Origin: Piper betle
Lineage: Eukaryota; Streptophyta; Magnoliopsida; Piperales; Piperaceae
Assembly (NCBI GenBank): GCA_033002965.1
Contig: JAURVB010012932.1
Coordinates: forward strand, 1 to 64,000
DNA length: 64,000 nucleotides
Reading direction: 5' to 3'
Under the pieces are notes generated by a model that saw nothing but the letters and a program-made list of their open reading frames with translations, ran no database searches and was not told where the DNA came from. This document shows positions 37,846 through 49,711 of this stretch, piece by piece; within the stretch, counting starts at the first letter, position 1, and the number at the start of each line of letters is the position of its first letter. Both the position numbers and the translations under genes were made by a program.

Positions 37846-39627
37846 TCTGCAATGAGCCACCGTGTTTTGGCAGCGCATGCAGTGTATTTTATTTTAGGCC
37901 ATTGGATCAAAATCAAAAGACCCAAAATAAGATCCCGTTCCCGGCCCCCCCCCCCCGCCGGATTCCGCTTCCCCCTGCCCCGCTCTACCCCCAATCCTGT
38001 CCCTTCCCTTGCCTGCAACCGTGACACCCCACCGCCCCCGCTCACTACTGCAGTGACCCCCCCCCTCCCTCCTCCTACGATAGTGTTGGCCAGCGAGCGG
38101 TCGGCGACGGTAGGGTGGCATAGTAATATAGAGGTGGGGAAGAAATATGGGAGGGTAGTTTCGTAATAAAAACTTGACTCAAGTAAGGATCAAGTCAAAT
38201 TTTTATTACGAAATAAATTTTTTAAAAAATAATTTCGTAATAAAAATTTAACTCGAGCTTGACTTGGGTTAAGTTTTTATTATGAAATAATTTTTTTAAA
38301 AATAAAATAATTTCGTAATAAAAACTAGACTCAGTTTCGACTTATGTTAATATTACGAAATAAATTTAACAAAAAAATAAAATAATTTTATAATAAAAAT
38401 ATAACTCGGCCCCTCCCTATGCGGGATTAAGTCAAGTTTTTATTACAAAATTATTTTATTTTTTTAAAATTTATTTCGTAATATATATTTCATAAAATTA
38501 TTTTATTTTATTTTATTTTAAAAAATTATTTCATAATAAAACTTAACTTGAGTCCGACTCAAAATAAAAACTTAACTTGAGTCCGGCTCAAAATATAACA
38601 AAAACTTTACGAAATTTATGAAATACTTTACAAAATAATGCAGCCGCCGCCACCACCACCCCTGCCATCGTTTACAGCTATGACCGAGCTCAACTCAAGT
38701 AAAAAAACTAGACTCAGTCTCGACTCGAGTCATGTAAATAAAAAATTGACTCGATATCAACTTGAGTCAAGTAAATAAAAAATTAACTCGGCATTGACTC
38801 GAGTTAAGTTAATAAATAATTGACTTAGTATCGACTCAAGCCAACTCAATAAATAATTGACTCGGTCCAAACTCGAGTAAATAAAATCTTGACTTGTTTC
38901 CGAGTCAATATTATGAAATAATGCATCCTTACTCGGTAAACAGTTGAAAACTTATTTTTGGGATCAACTATAAATTATAAAAAAATGGCACTCTTATATA
39001 TTTTGATAACATTTAAATTATTCTTATATTATATATTTTAAAAAAATTATTTTATAATAAAAATTAAAAATTTGATTCAATCATGACTCGAATCAAATTT
39101 ATATTACGAAATTATCCTCCCATGTTTCTTCCCCCTTATCTGTATTGCCGTACCACCCCACTGCTGGCAACCTTGCTGCCAGTCGCTCGCTAACTAACAC
39201 TGTTGTTGCGTCGTTTGCTGAGGCTGGGGGTAACGGCACGAGGGAGGGGCTAATGTTGCAGGCAAGGGCAGGCGACTGCATCTGTGGATAGGGGGTGGGC
39301 CACAGCATTGGGCAGGGGTGGGGGGGGTGGCCATGGCTTGCTCAGGCAGGGGGTGGTGAGGGGGAAACGTGGGGAGCAAAGCGAGCGGGGTAGTGGGGTA
39401 CCACGACTATGGGCAGTGGCAGGGATGAGGTCGAAGGGTAGGGTTGGGGGGCGACAAAATCTGAACCGAAGGATAAGTAATTCGACTCATTCATATATTG
39501 ATCATGAATACGTAGACGGTTAAAAAAATGGGAGAAGGGGGTGAAAAAAATGAGATCTTATTTTTGGCAGTTAGATTTTGATTTAAACGGCCTGAAATAA
39601 AATAAGATGCATGTGCAGTCAAAACAC

Positions 39628-39679
<52 letters not shown>
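37846..39679. mobile_element. Foldback element, unit D: 1.8 kb, long inverted arms and CTCGAG-type loop, with its right-hand (TA)n
   Basis: It lies between the (TA)n at 37835-37845 and a longer one at 39632-39679. Left arm 37857-38170 matches the reverse complement of 39100-39630. Paired landmarks are tgttttg...gcatgca, tattttattttaggcc, aaaataagatc, the C-run/G-run blocks, ttgcaggcaaggg, and the arm-loop junction attacgaaa...ctcccat.tttcttcccc. The right arm is longer because its G-rich part is expanded. The loop 38165-39110 has repeated gactcgagtc-type words separated by AT-rich spacers, as in unit C. No open frame resembles a transposase, so any movement would need enzymes from elsewhere. 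The (TA)n borders may be target duplications, insertion into a microsatellite, or part of the element. Confidence 0.6.
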
Positions 39680-39683
<4 letters not shown>

Positions 39684-41451
39684 CCACCTAGCCTTTTTTT
39701 TTGGCTTTGCGCTCCCTCCTCAACAAAACATCATCTTCCCATCAACGCTGTATGCCCTGTCAAAGTCCATCTACCAAATACGAAGCTACCCAACTGCTGT
39801 GATAGCAGTAGGCTGGCGTTGTTGGGGATGGGCGTGAACAGCTGTTGGAATTGTGGAGCAGAAGCTTTGTTCCCATTTCAGAAATGTTGTGTAATGCTGT
39901 GTACTAGCTCACTCATCCAGGAATGGACTGGACTGTGAACGGCAGGGCAGGAGGCAAAACAACATAAGCTTCTTGAGTGCCAACGAAGCCAAGGCTCGTC
40001 TTTTCATACCACTGTCAGAATGTCAGACGGGTCGTTGCAGTTGGACTGTTTCTTTCCGGGCAATGACCCACATCTAGCAGCTGCGTTTGGTTCATTGATT
40101 CATTTCATATACATACATACACGTCAAAGCGTTGTTTAGATTAAACTGTCACGAGTTCTTGTATTTTCTTTGAAAACTTCATGAATGAGCAATGCATTAG
40201 ACATATACAACATTTTGCATGGGCATCGAACATTTTTATAGGATTAAAATTTTAGACTTTCAATGTAAAGATGAATACAGGCGATGCTCACTTGTGAATT
40301 GTGGAAGCACGTATTTGTAAGTGGAAGGGGGAAAGGTTGGATTTATAGGAATAATATGTATCGAATACTCCGCAGATTCTGCACGCCTGATTGCTTGCTA
40401 GAGCCCAAACCAAACCTCTGATGAGAGGAGTCTTTCTGGCAGGGAGGAACACTTTGCCGGATTTTAGTCCCCTCTTGAGCCTCCCGTTTTGTCTCCTTGT
40501 ACAGGACCTCCCGATACACCATTGCACGCCCTCCCAAAACTCTCTCGCTCTACCTATTGCAACCTTTCTGACATTACCGGTTCTTCTTATCCATCCCCAC
40601 TTAAATCTCCTTACATAATTTACATTTACCCTCCAAAAGTATCTACCCCATCTTTTCTTGTATCCTTCTCTTTCAAACGCCTCTGCTGTAAGAGAAGGTG
40701 TGTCTAAAGTAAAAAGCAAGCGTTTGTAAAAGATATTTGCTTCTCCAGCGACACATTGGTTTAGTTGAACCAGGTTGTGGGTTAGTTTAGTACCCTTTCA
40801 TGTTTTTTTTATTTAGTTTTTTTATTCGCTTGTCTACGCCATGCTGTTTATCCATTCTTTTCCCTACAACCTCCTTTTCTTCACTTCACATCATTCCTGG
40901 TAAAATTTTGGGTCTCTTCAACTATCTTCCCAGTTCCCGCATTCAGTTAGATATAATACCGAAGGCATTGATCTTTCTTAGCAGAACGTCCATCTTCAAA
41001 CCATCGATCTTTTTGATAGCAATAGAGGTCGAGAAGGAAGGTGAGTTAGCTGTTTTTGTCATTTATATGTACCATATGCCCTTCCTTTTGAGCTCCATGG
41101 TATGTAAAAATTCATCTCTTGTTCTTGGTATTTGATTTGTTTTGTTGTCTTTGCTTTGGGAAGAAAACAAGGTAAATTTTTATTTACTTGCTTCCGCCAT
41201 TTTCATGCATGAAATGCGAAGTAACACGACACTTATTTGCTAAAAGTTCACTTTTTTCTCAGTCTTTAAAGCTTCAAAACTGCACCATCCATAAAAATTC
41301 CTACTTCTTCCCTCCATCTTCATGCATTCAAATGATGTGAGAAAAACAGAGCTGACAAACTTCATACTGCTCTTTGGAGCTCAATCTTGTTACTTTTGTT
41401 CTATATGTTAAGCATGCGTCTCATGTTGCTTTCATGGCGATGCAGGTGACA
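39680..41451. other. Promoter and 5' untranslated region of the MCTP gene
   Basis: About 1.8 kb with no conserved coding frame. The sequence just before the chosen ATG (ggcgatgcag, then gtgacaATG) looks like an intron acceptor ending at 41445, so a 5' UTR intron is likely. Open frames on both strands at 40288-40720 lack any family signal. Confidence 0.4.
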
Positions 41452-44400
41452 ATGGGGCGAGAAAAGCTGGTGGTGGAGGTAGTGGCAGCGCACAACCTAA
41501 TGCCCAAGGACGGCCATGGCTCCTCGTCCGCCTTCGTCGAGGTGTGCTTCGAGAACCAGCGGCACCGGACACAGGCCAGGTACCGCGACCTGAACCCCGT
41601 TTGGAACGAGAAGCTGGTCTTCGACGTCCACGATCCCGCCGACCTACCCTACCGGACCGTGGAGCTCAACGTCTACAACGACGAGAAGCGCGCCGGGGGC
41701 AGCCGCAACTTCCTCGGCAAGGTCCGCATCTCCGCCGCCGGTGTCGCCCCCCTCGGTCAGGAGCTCGTCCAGCTCTTCACCCTGGAGAAGCGCAGCCTCT
41801 TCTCCCACATCCGCGGCGAGATCAGCGTCAAGATGTACACTATGCAGGAGGACTCACCGGAGACGAAGGTTGCACCGGCCGCGAAGTCCTCTGGTGACGG
41901 CATGAAAGGCGGGATTTTGATGGGTGGGCAAGAGCAGAAACAGAAGGCGAAGCAGATCCAGCAGTCGCAGTCGATGCAGCTGCAGCAACGGCAAGTGCAA
42001 CAGCAAGAGCTGAATCTGATTAAGCAACAGCAGCAGCAGCAGCAGCAGAAACCGTCGGAAATGGTGTCGCCCGAGGTGAAGCCGGTGGTGATCGCCCCGC
42101 CGGAGCCCCAAGTTCCGGCCTTTCACCATTTCTCCGGCGCCAGCGGCGGCGGCGATTTCCAGTTGAGGGAGACGTCCCCCACCTCGGCGGCGGGACTACC
42201 CACCGCGACAAGACCAGCTTCACGTACGACCTCGTCGAGCAGATGCAGTATCTGTATGTCCGGGTCGTAAAAGCCCGGGACTTTTGCGCCGCCGCCGCCG
42301 CCGCCGAAGTGAAGCTCGGGAACTACAGAGGGGTGACGAAGCCGGCGGCCGACAAGGCCGAGTGGGACCAGACTTTCGCCTTCTCCAAAGACTGCATCCA
42401 ATCTTCCATGGTCGAAATCTTAGTCAAGGCCGCCGCCGGCGACGAGTACGTGGGCCGGGTAGTCTTCGACCTCGGCGAAATCCCCCGGCGGGTGCCGCCG
42501 GACAGCCCACTCGCGCCGCAGTGGTACCGGATGGAGGACCGCAAAGGCGACAAGGTGAAGGGGGAGGTGATGGCGGCGGTGTGGTTCGGCACCCAGGCCG
42601 ACGAGGCCTTCTCCGAGGCGTGGCACTCCAAGGCCGCCGCCGTCTCCGGCGACGGCCTCGGCTCCATCAAATCCAAGGTCTACCTCTCCCCCAAGCTCTG
42701 GTACCTCCGCGTCGCCATCATCGAAGCTCAAGACCTTCTCCTCCCATTCGACAAAGCCGCCGCTTTTGCTAGATTCCCGGAGCTCTCCGTGAAGACCCAG
42801 GTCGGCAACCAAGTGCTGCGCACACGGCCGGCGTCGTCTCCGGCGACGGCTAACCGGAGCTTGACCAGTCCGGTATGGGAAGAGGAGTTCATGTTCGTCG
42901 TTGCAGAGCCGTTTGAAGACTACGTTATAGTGTACGTTGAGGACCGGATCGGTCCGGGTCGGGACGAGGTCTTAGGCTGGGTTACCATCCCTGTCGGGTC
43001 GGTGGAGCGCCGGCTCGATGATAAGCCGGCTGTTTCCAAGTGGTTTGGTTTGGACAATCGGGCAACCGTAGCTGCCCCCGATCTGAAGCTCGGGTCGTCC
43101 CGGTTCGGTAGTCGGATACACATGCGGATCTGCTTGGAAGGCGGGTATCATGTGTTGGACGAGTCGACTATGTATAGTAGTGACCTGAGACCCACTGCCA
43201 AGCAGCTTTGGAAGCCTCATGTCGGGGTTTTGGAGATGGGAATACTGGGTGCTACGGGCTTGCTGCCCATGAAGGTGAAGGAGGGGGGAAAGGCGGGTCG
43301 ACGGACGCGTATTGCGTCGCGAAGTACGGGCAGAAGTGGGTTCGGACACGGACGGTGGTGGACAGTGTTTCGCCGAGGTGGAATGAGCAGTACACTTGGG
43401 AGGTGTTTGATCCGTGCACGGTGGTGACGGTCGGAGTGTTCGATAATTGTCATTTGGACAAGGTTGGGGTGCGGGATACCCGGGTCGGGAAGGTTAGGAT
43501 CCGGTTGTCGACGTTGGAGTTGGATCGTGTGTACACCCATGCCTACCCACTGCTCATGTTGCACCCGTCCGGAGTGAAGAAGATGGGCGAGCTGCATTTG
43601 GCTGTTCGCTTTTCGTCCGCAGGTTTGGCCAATGTGCTTCACATGTACACTCGCACACTCCTTCCCAAAATGCACTACGTCCGCCCAATGCGGGTCGGCC
43701 AGCTGGAGACCCTCCGCTACCATGCGATGAACGTCATGGCGGCGAGGCTGGGTCGAGCCGAGCCCCCGCTCGGGCGGGAGGTGGTCGAGTACATGCTCGA
43801 CCATGATTCCCATATGTGGAGCATGCGGAGGAGCAAGGCCAACTTCTTCCGCCTTGTGTCCGTGTTGTCCGGCATAATTTTGGTAGGTCGGTGGTTGGAG
43901 TCAGTCCGGGGCTGGACCCGACCCGTCCACTCCGTCATCTTTTGTGTCGTGTTTGTAACGTTCTTGATTGCGCCAGAGCTGATCTTGCCGGCGGTCCTGT
44001 TTTGCATGGCCCTGACGGGCCTTTGGCGGTACCGAGCTCGACCGCGCCACCCGCCCCACACGGACACTCGTTTGTCCTACGCCGAGTCCGTATACCAGGA
44101 CGAACTGGACGAGGAGTTCGATACGTTCCCAACATCTAGGAGCGTGGAGATGGTGAGGATGAGGTATGACAGGCTTAGGAGTGTAGCTGGCCGGGTGCAG
44201 ACGGTGGTCGGGGACCTTGCCACACAGGCGGAGCGAGTGCAAGCGCTGTTGAGCTGGAGGGATCCAAGGGCAAGCTTTCTGTTCGTCATGGCTTGCATGG
44301 TGGCGGCCATGTTGTTCTACGCTGTGCCCTTTAGGGTGGTGATGGGCTTGTGGGGTGTCTACGCCCTCCGGCCGCCCAGGTTTCGGAGCAAATTGCCGTC

Positions 44401-44455
44401 GCCGGCCCTAAGCTTCTTCCGGCGATTGCCGGCAAAGTCTGATAGTCTGTTGTAG
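41452..44455 (+). pseudogene. MCTP, QUIRKY-like (multiple C2 domains and transmembrane region), frame broken twice
   Basis: QUIRKY-type MCTPs tether ER to plasma membrane at plasmodesmata and act in organ-shape signalling. The intronless body is usual for the family. C2 domain 1 starts at once (EKLVVEVVAAHNLMPKDGHG, then RDLNPVWNEKLVFDV). A linker with a Gln-rich run (eight Gln at 42025-42048) follows, then three more C2 domains (YLYVRVVKARDF; LWYLRVAIIEAQDL; GVLEMGILGATGLLPMK) and the PRT_C region with hydrophobic segments at about 43856-44030 and 44277-44370, ending FFRRLPAKSDSLL. The frame shifts between about 42190 and 42215 and again in a G-run at about 43283-43300; each shift equals one missing base. 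If real, these truncate the protein after C2-1. Everything else is highly conserved, so sequence error is plausible. ATG 41434 and 41440 are alternatives if no 5' UTR intron exists. Confidence 0.85.
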
Positions 44456-44472
44456 ACTAATTGGTTCTACTA

Positions 44473-44566
44473 CTTTTGGGGGTGAGTATATTATGTTTGT
44501 GATGATAAGGCATCGACAACTTTTGGGGGTGAGTAGATTATGTTTGTGATGATAAGGCATCGACAA
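44473..44566. repeat. Tandem duplication, period 47, in MCTP 3' UTR
   Basis: Copies at 44473-44519 and 44520-44566 share cttttgggggtgagta and tgtttgtgatgataaggcat and differ at about one position. The array starts 18 bases after the stop codon. Confidence 0.9.
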
Positions 44567-45321
44567 CTAACATGGGATATATGCTGGCTTCGTATGCAGA
44601 TGGTTGTCTAAGGAAGTAGGATGCATATGATGGATTCTGAACCTTATGGGAGGAAAGCTATTTTTTGGTCGGGGAGTGGAACTGGGATGGAAAATATTGG
44701 TCTCTTTTTGTTTTTGGGCTAGTCAATTTGGTACTTTGATGTGCATTTTGATTGTAGATACAGCTGATATTTGTAGTGGTGGTCTGGTAGTGTTAGTCTT
44801 GTAATCTTGCTGTAGCTTAACTATCTGTATGTTATGGTTCTATGATTTCGTTTTTCTAATGTGGAAGTTCTCAGTCTTAATTGGCTCGACACTCAGTAGA
44901 TTAGTCTCGATCAAGTTAATCAAAGATAACTGTTAGATGTGGTTCTATATCAAGTAACTCTAAGCAGAAGCCAGCACGAGTGTTAGGATTGTGGATTTGA
45001 TGATAACCACGTAATGACGTCGGTGCATGGTTCGTGGACTATAGTTCGAAAATTCAGATTTTTCATGGATAGAGATGTGCAGGTTCACATTTTGGTTTGA
45101 AGCTAAGGATGAAACTCAGAGCTACAGATTGCTTATTTTCGCCTTCTAAAAAATATTTTTCATTCTGTGATAGCTATATCTCGACCAGGTGTTACACCTG
45201 GAAAAAGTAATAGCTTTAACCCGGCCTAGGCAATGAAAAATTTTGGCATGCAATCGTAAGTATTTATGAAATGGTTACCAGAGTTTGAAACGCATGAATG
45301 ACTTTCATTTACATTTAAACA
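44567..45321. other. Spacer between convergent MCTP and SRD2-like loci
   Basis: About 750 bases that should hold the MCTP 3' UTR and polyadenylation region. I see no gene or repeat. Confidence 0.45.
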
Positions 45322-48300
45322 CTACAGGTCCATTCCTTCATTGCAACATTCGTAAACCATGAAGTCATCATACAAGAGAGATCCATCTTGATCGTAATGA
45401 AGAAGGAAATAGCACTGGTCACAAAAATATGACGGGTTCTCTCGTGCTCACTTGTCTTCAACTGCCATCCTTGTTGCATGATAAAAATTGCAGATAGAGC
45501 ATTTAGGACGACGCTCTCGATGTTGACATGTGATAATTGGGTAAGCCAATCGGTTCTGAACATCTTCAGAGTGAATCAGTCTCAAGTCTAACCACTATAA
45601 CATGTTTGCAATCACCTGCATAGTAATTAGAGAGGAGAAAAAGTGAAATAAAATTGTTTGGAAAGCACAAACAATGTCTCCATGAACATAAGAAGAATGG
45701 ACATGCAGTTTCTGAATATAATTGTCATCATCAACTGAACCTTTTAATCGAGGATGCATCATTCAAAGTAATCCGAGCTACAGATCCATAGATATCTTAG
45801 ATTTTTCTTTGTGAAAACTTATTTCTCCTAACATACAATGTGCTTTTTACAATCATTCCCATCCAAAAAATTTTCTACAAACGTAAACCAATCGTTCAAT
45901 GTGCCTTATAATGAAAGGGCCAAACCAACAGATCCGATGCAAAGCGCAAAGACCACAAACTACAGGTTCAATTTTTTCTTTGGCAAGCTAGAAACGCTTA
46001 AGTAGTTCTGTGAAAGATGAGTGCCATACCTGGTGACAATACAGATAACCACAACCTAGCCGAAAATGTAAGTCAACAAAATGAGCTTTATGCATGTCAA
46101 AGGCTCTGAATGCAGGCAAACGAGAGATCAATTCATTTCCTACCAAAGACCTTCGCTTCTTCTGCAGTTCCGCAGATATGGCAATATATTCCCATTTTTC
46201 CAGCACCTCCTCCTTCCTATCTCTGAGCCACTGAAATATGGTTTCACAATAAATAATAGCAGAGGAATTCCTGAGATCATTATAAAATGCATCCTGCATA
46301 TAAAAACACAAAATTAATAATAAAAACACTGTCACTCAAAACAATTCACAGTTAATACACACGTCAACTTTTTTATAATGATACCAAAGATTACTTCAAT
46401 AAGAAAAGATGCAGATGTATCATGAAGCCCATTTTTTTTGCATTAGGCAATCCGTCTTGCAATTTATTTTATCTCTCAGCTGAGTGAGCATCTGACATCC
46501 TAAAACAAGTATTTCCTGCACCTGGAAAAATGCGAACACATGAATTCTCTGGATTGGAGTTAAAGCGTGAAGGGAAAACATGCAGAAGTTTGTTCATCAT
46601 GCACCAATTGTTATCTGTCCAAACAGTCCACCAGCTTGCATTAAGATGCTTAGTAACATTTACAAGTATATCAGACAATGAGACCAGAGGAAATCTTGAA
46701 CAAACTATTTGGAATATTAAGCAAGAAAAAAACCCACTTTGATGCAAGCTATAAAATACTTTTTTTGCTCCACTAGTTGAAACTCTGCCAGATCAAGGGC
46801 CACCAACAGTATATATACGCGTGATGACTTTACAAGCACAGTACTCAACTCTTGCCATCGAAATTGACAAACATCGTTGAAACTCCTACAATCCATTCTA
46901 ACAAAACTACACTGTATTTACCGTCATAATGTGTTCCATGACTAAGAACATATCAAAGAGAAGTATATGCAAGCATGTTTATGAACTTATTTGATCAATC
47001 ATAATAATCTTAAATTTCAGGACATATACCTAGCCCCAAATTCCATCATATCTTTAAAAGCTATATAAGAATAAGTTAGGGTAAAAGAAGCATCACTCTT
47101 TTCATATAACAGATATCAAGGTTAGGTAGGTAACCACTAGTTTTAAATACCTTTAGGTTTGTTCGCCGACTATCAAAAACGTCAATAGTAATAACAGTGT
47201 ATGGATAGCAAATAGGCACGTAATCAGTGGTTGGTGAGGACTTAGTCTGCAAAAAACACAATTTGGAGAGGTGCCAGGATTATTTACTTCAGATATACAA
47301 GAACTCATATATCCTAGTGCATCAATACAACACATTCATAAAGTAAACAATCTTCATCATTCTCATAGACAAATTAAACCAAAAAAAGGAGCTACCTTAA
47401 ATTCTCATTTTGAATTTGTGGCAAAAAGATAAAGATTATCAAACAGAAGGCACATGCCCAAAATATCAACCTGCAAATTCTTATTTTTTCTGATGATCTT
47501 CAGAATATCAAGAAAAACCATCATATATATAATCCTATAAGAACAAATAGCAATCTGTCAGAATGCCAGTACCAAAACCCAAAATTGCATTACTTTCAGG
47601 CAAAACATTCATCCTACTACCATTAGCGCTTTATCATGCGTAAATAATTTATGAAGAACTAGTAATAAGTAACATGAACGCTCAATCAACCACAGGTAAC
47701 TACAGGAGACTCTGCACCTCTTGAATGACACGCACTGATGAGACCATTAGCGTTGGTTAAAAATAAATTGTTATGCACACACCTTTTTTGATGTGGTTAT
47801 GCATCTAAGAGATCTCATGCTTTAAGTTTTCTCTGATATGGACACTGCCAATTCATCAATCTCAGCCATGCCACTACATGAAGAAACGACAATTTGTGTT
47901 GACAAATAATACTTAACAAACAATAATTAAGTTAGTATAACATAGGCAAATAAATTGTTGCTTGAAAGAATGCAATTTGGCGACAGCTTTACCTTCATCT
48001 TGCTTTTCCTTGATCTTTGCTAGCTCTTCTACTTTTGCTACATAGCCACCCTGCAAAAATATATTCAGCTCACAGGATTAATGAAGAAAGTCAGCTTACT
48101 GACTACTAGGAGCATGTACGGAAGAAGAGAAAAAAAATCAGAATAAACACAATCACAATCAGAATCCCATAAAAACTTTGCATAAAGCTCTGCAGGGAGG
48201 AATAAGGACTTTGAGATCTATTGTGCGCATTAGGGTAATTAAAATCAAAAGAATTGTGAACTGAATGGGATAGCAATACCGCTAGAAATAGAATATGATA

Positions 48301-49711
48301 TTCTGTGAAAATTAATTATCTCCAAATCTTTGCAAAGCACAAATTGGATGATACTTATTTAAGAGTCTATGAACTCATATAAAAAGTAGCAGCCAAAATT
48401 GAATGTACATTATGTAATGCCTTATTCCCCCATACACTCATTCGGGCATTCACATTTTCTAAACTAGTAATTGTGAATCTGTTGCACAAAATTCGAAGCA
48501 TCGCACAAAACCAAAATAAAAATCATTTCTTTTCCTTCCACCTAATCCTAGATATAGGTCGAGGACATGGATCCAAATCAAGGCCAAACACCTTTATTGA
48601 TGACAACCACCCTTCATCTGGGTTTCAGAACATTGATGGATGACTCAAAATCAAATGAAGCATAAGAAATAAAATATCATATAGAATTTTAAGCACTATA
48701 ACAAAACATAAGCTGGTGATTATATACATTTCATAGGAAAATAAAAACAAAACATACTTCAAGCTCTTCTGCACGAATCTCTCGGTCAAAAGCTCTCCCC
48801 TTCTTTTTGTTCTTTCTTTCTCTCCCAGCACGAGATAGTTTAGAGGATCTTCTCCTTTCACATGATCTTTTGGCCAGACCACTAGCATCTATACTGCAAT
48901 TATCCATTCCTGACGGTTCTAAGATTGTATTACGCAGCCTTCCAAGACAATGCAAGAAATCTTACGGTCAATACAAGAAAAAAAAGCATCTAATACGACA
49001 AAATTAAAAGAAACAAAGTCAACAACTAAGGAAAACAAATTGCCTACATTTCATGTGCTCTGGTACTATAGTCACCGTGAATTGTTTGTTTACACACTTA
49101 AATTAATCACACTCACTATGAAGAAACAAAATACAAGGTCACACAACAGCCGCCCTTCCAGAGTCGCAATCAGCTTAAATCTTTTAACATAAAATGAAAT
49201 TATATCTTTCACCTTATTTTTCTTCCACTTTCAATCCCACTGTAAACGATATTCAAAGCCCAAATATGATCAAGATTATATACCTACTCAAATTATCAGA
49301 TGACCATGAACTGAAATATCAATATCACATCCAATTCATTTCTACATTTTAAAAAAAGTAACGAAATTGCAATACCAAAAAGGAAATGCATTTAATCACA
49401 AATGTAGTAAGAAAACGCGGAAGAAAAGAAGAATCCTTACGCGAGATCGTCTTTTAATTCAGACGTTGAAATCGAAGAAATCTCCGCCTCCAAACCCTGC
49501 ACAAAACCGACCAGCTCGTCAGTTCAATCCGATTATCATCGGCGTGGGGATAATATGAGGAGGAAGGGTAAAGCGACCTGGAGCTCGTCGACGACGGCGG
49601 TCTGGAAGCGTGGGACGCTGGTGATGGCTCTAACGAAGTCGGGATCGACGAGAGGGCCGCCGCGGGCACCGACACAACCGCTTCCTGCTCCGGCTGCTCG
49701 ATATCCACCAT
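45322..49711 (-). pseudogene. SRD2: SRD2/SNAPC3-like snRNA-activating protein complex subunit, degenerate
   Basis: SNAPC3/SRD2 drives snRNA gene transcription through the upstream sequence element. Exons on the minus strand: 49578-49711, 49441-49496, 48758-48938, 47993-48050, 47783-47873, 47151-47246, 46395-46521, 46030-46293, 45322-45615. Landmarks: MVDIEQPEQEAVVSVP, LVDPDFVRAITSVPRFQ, RNTILEPSG, VITIDVFDSRRTNLK, EILVLGCQMLTQLRDK, DAFYNDLRNSSAIIY, IFQWLRDRKEEVLEKWEY, HFRLGCGYLYCHQ and a last exon with KCSICNFYHATRM and YFCDQCYFLLHYDQDG. Lesions: exon 1 short by one base; exon 5 short by one and holding TAA; exon 7 long by one in an A8 run; exon 8-9 junction short by one; two bases missing early in exon 9; TGA where the family has Trp after VEDK; and Ser for a conserved Cys just after it. 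Splice sites are kept. It is most likely a pseudogene; sequence error alone would have to explain six or more events. Confidence 0.75.

Noticed and set aside
40288..40719. 143-residue minus-strand open frame
   Set aside because: It contains no recognisable domain and overlaps another open frame on the plus strand in the probable 5' region of the MCTP gene.
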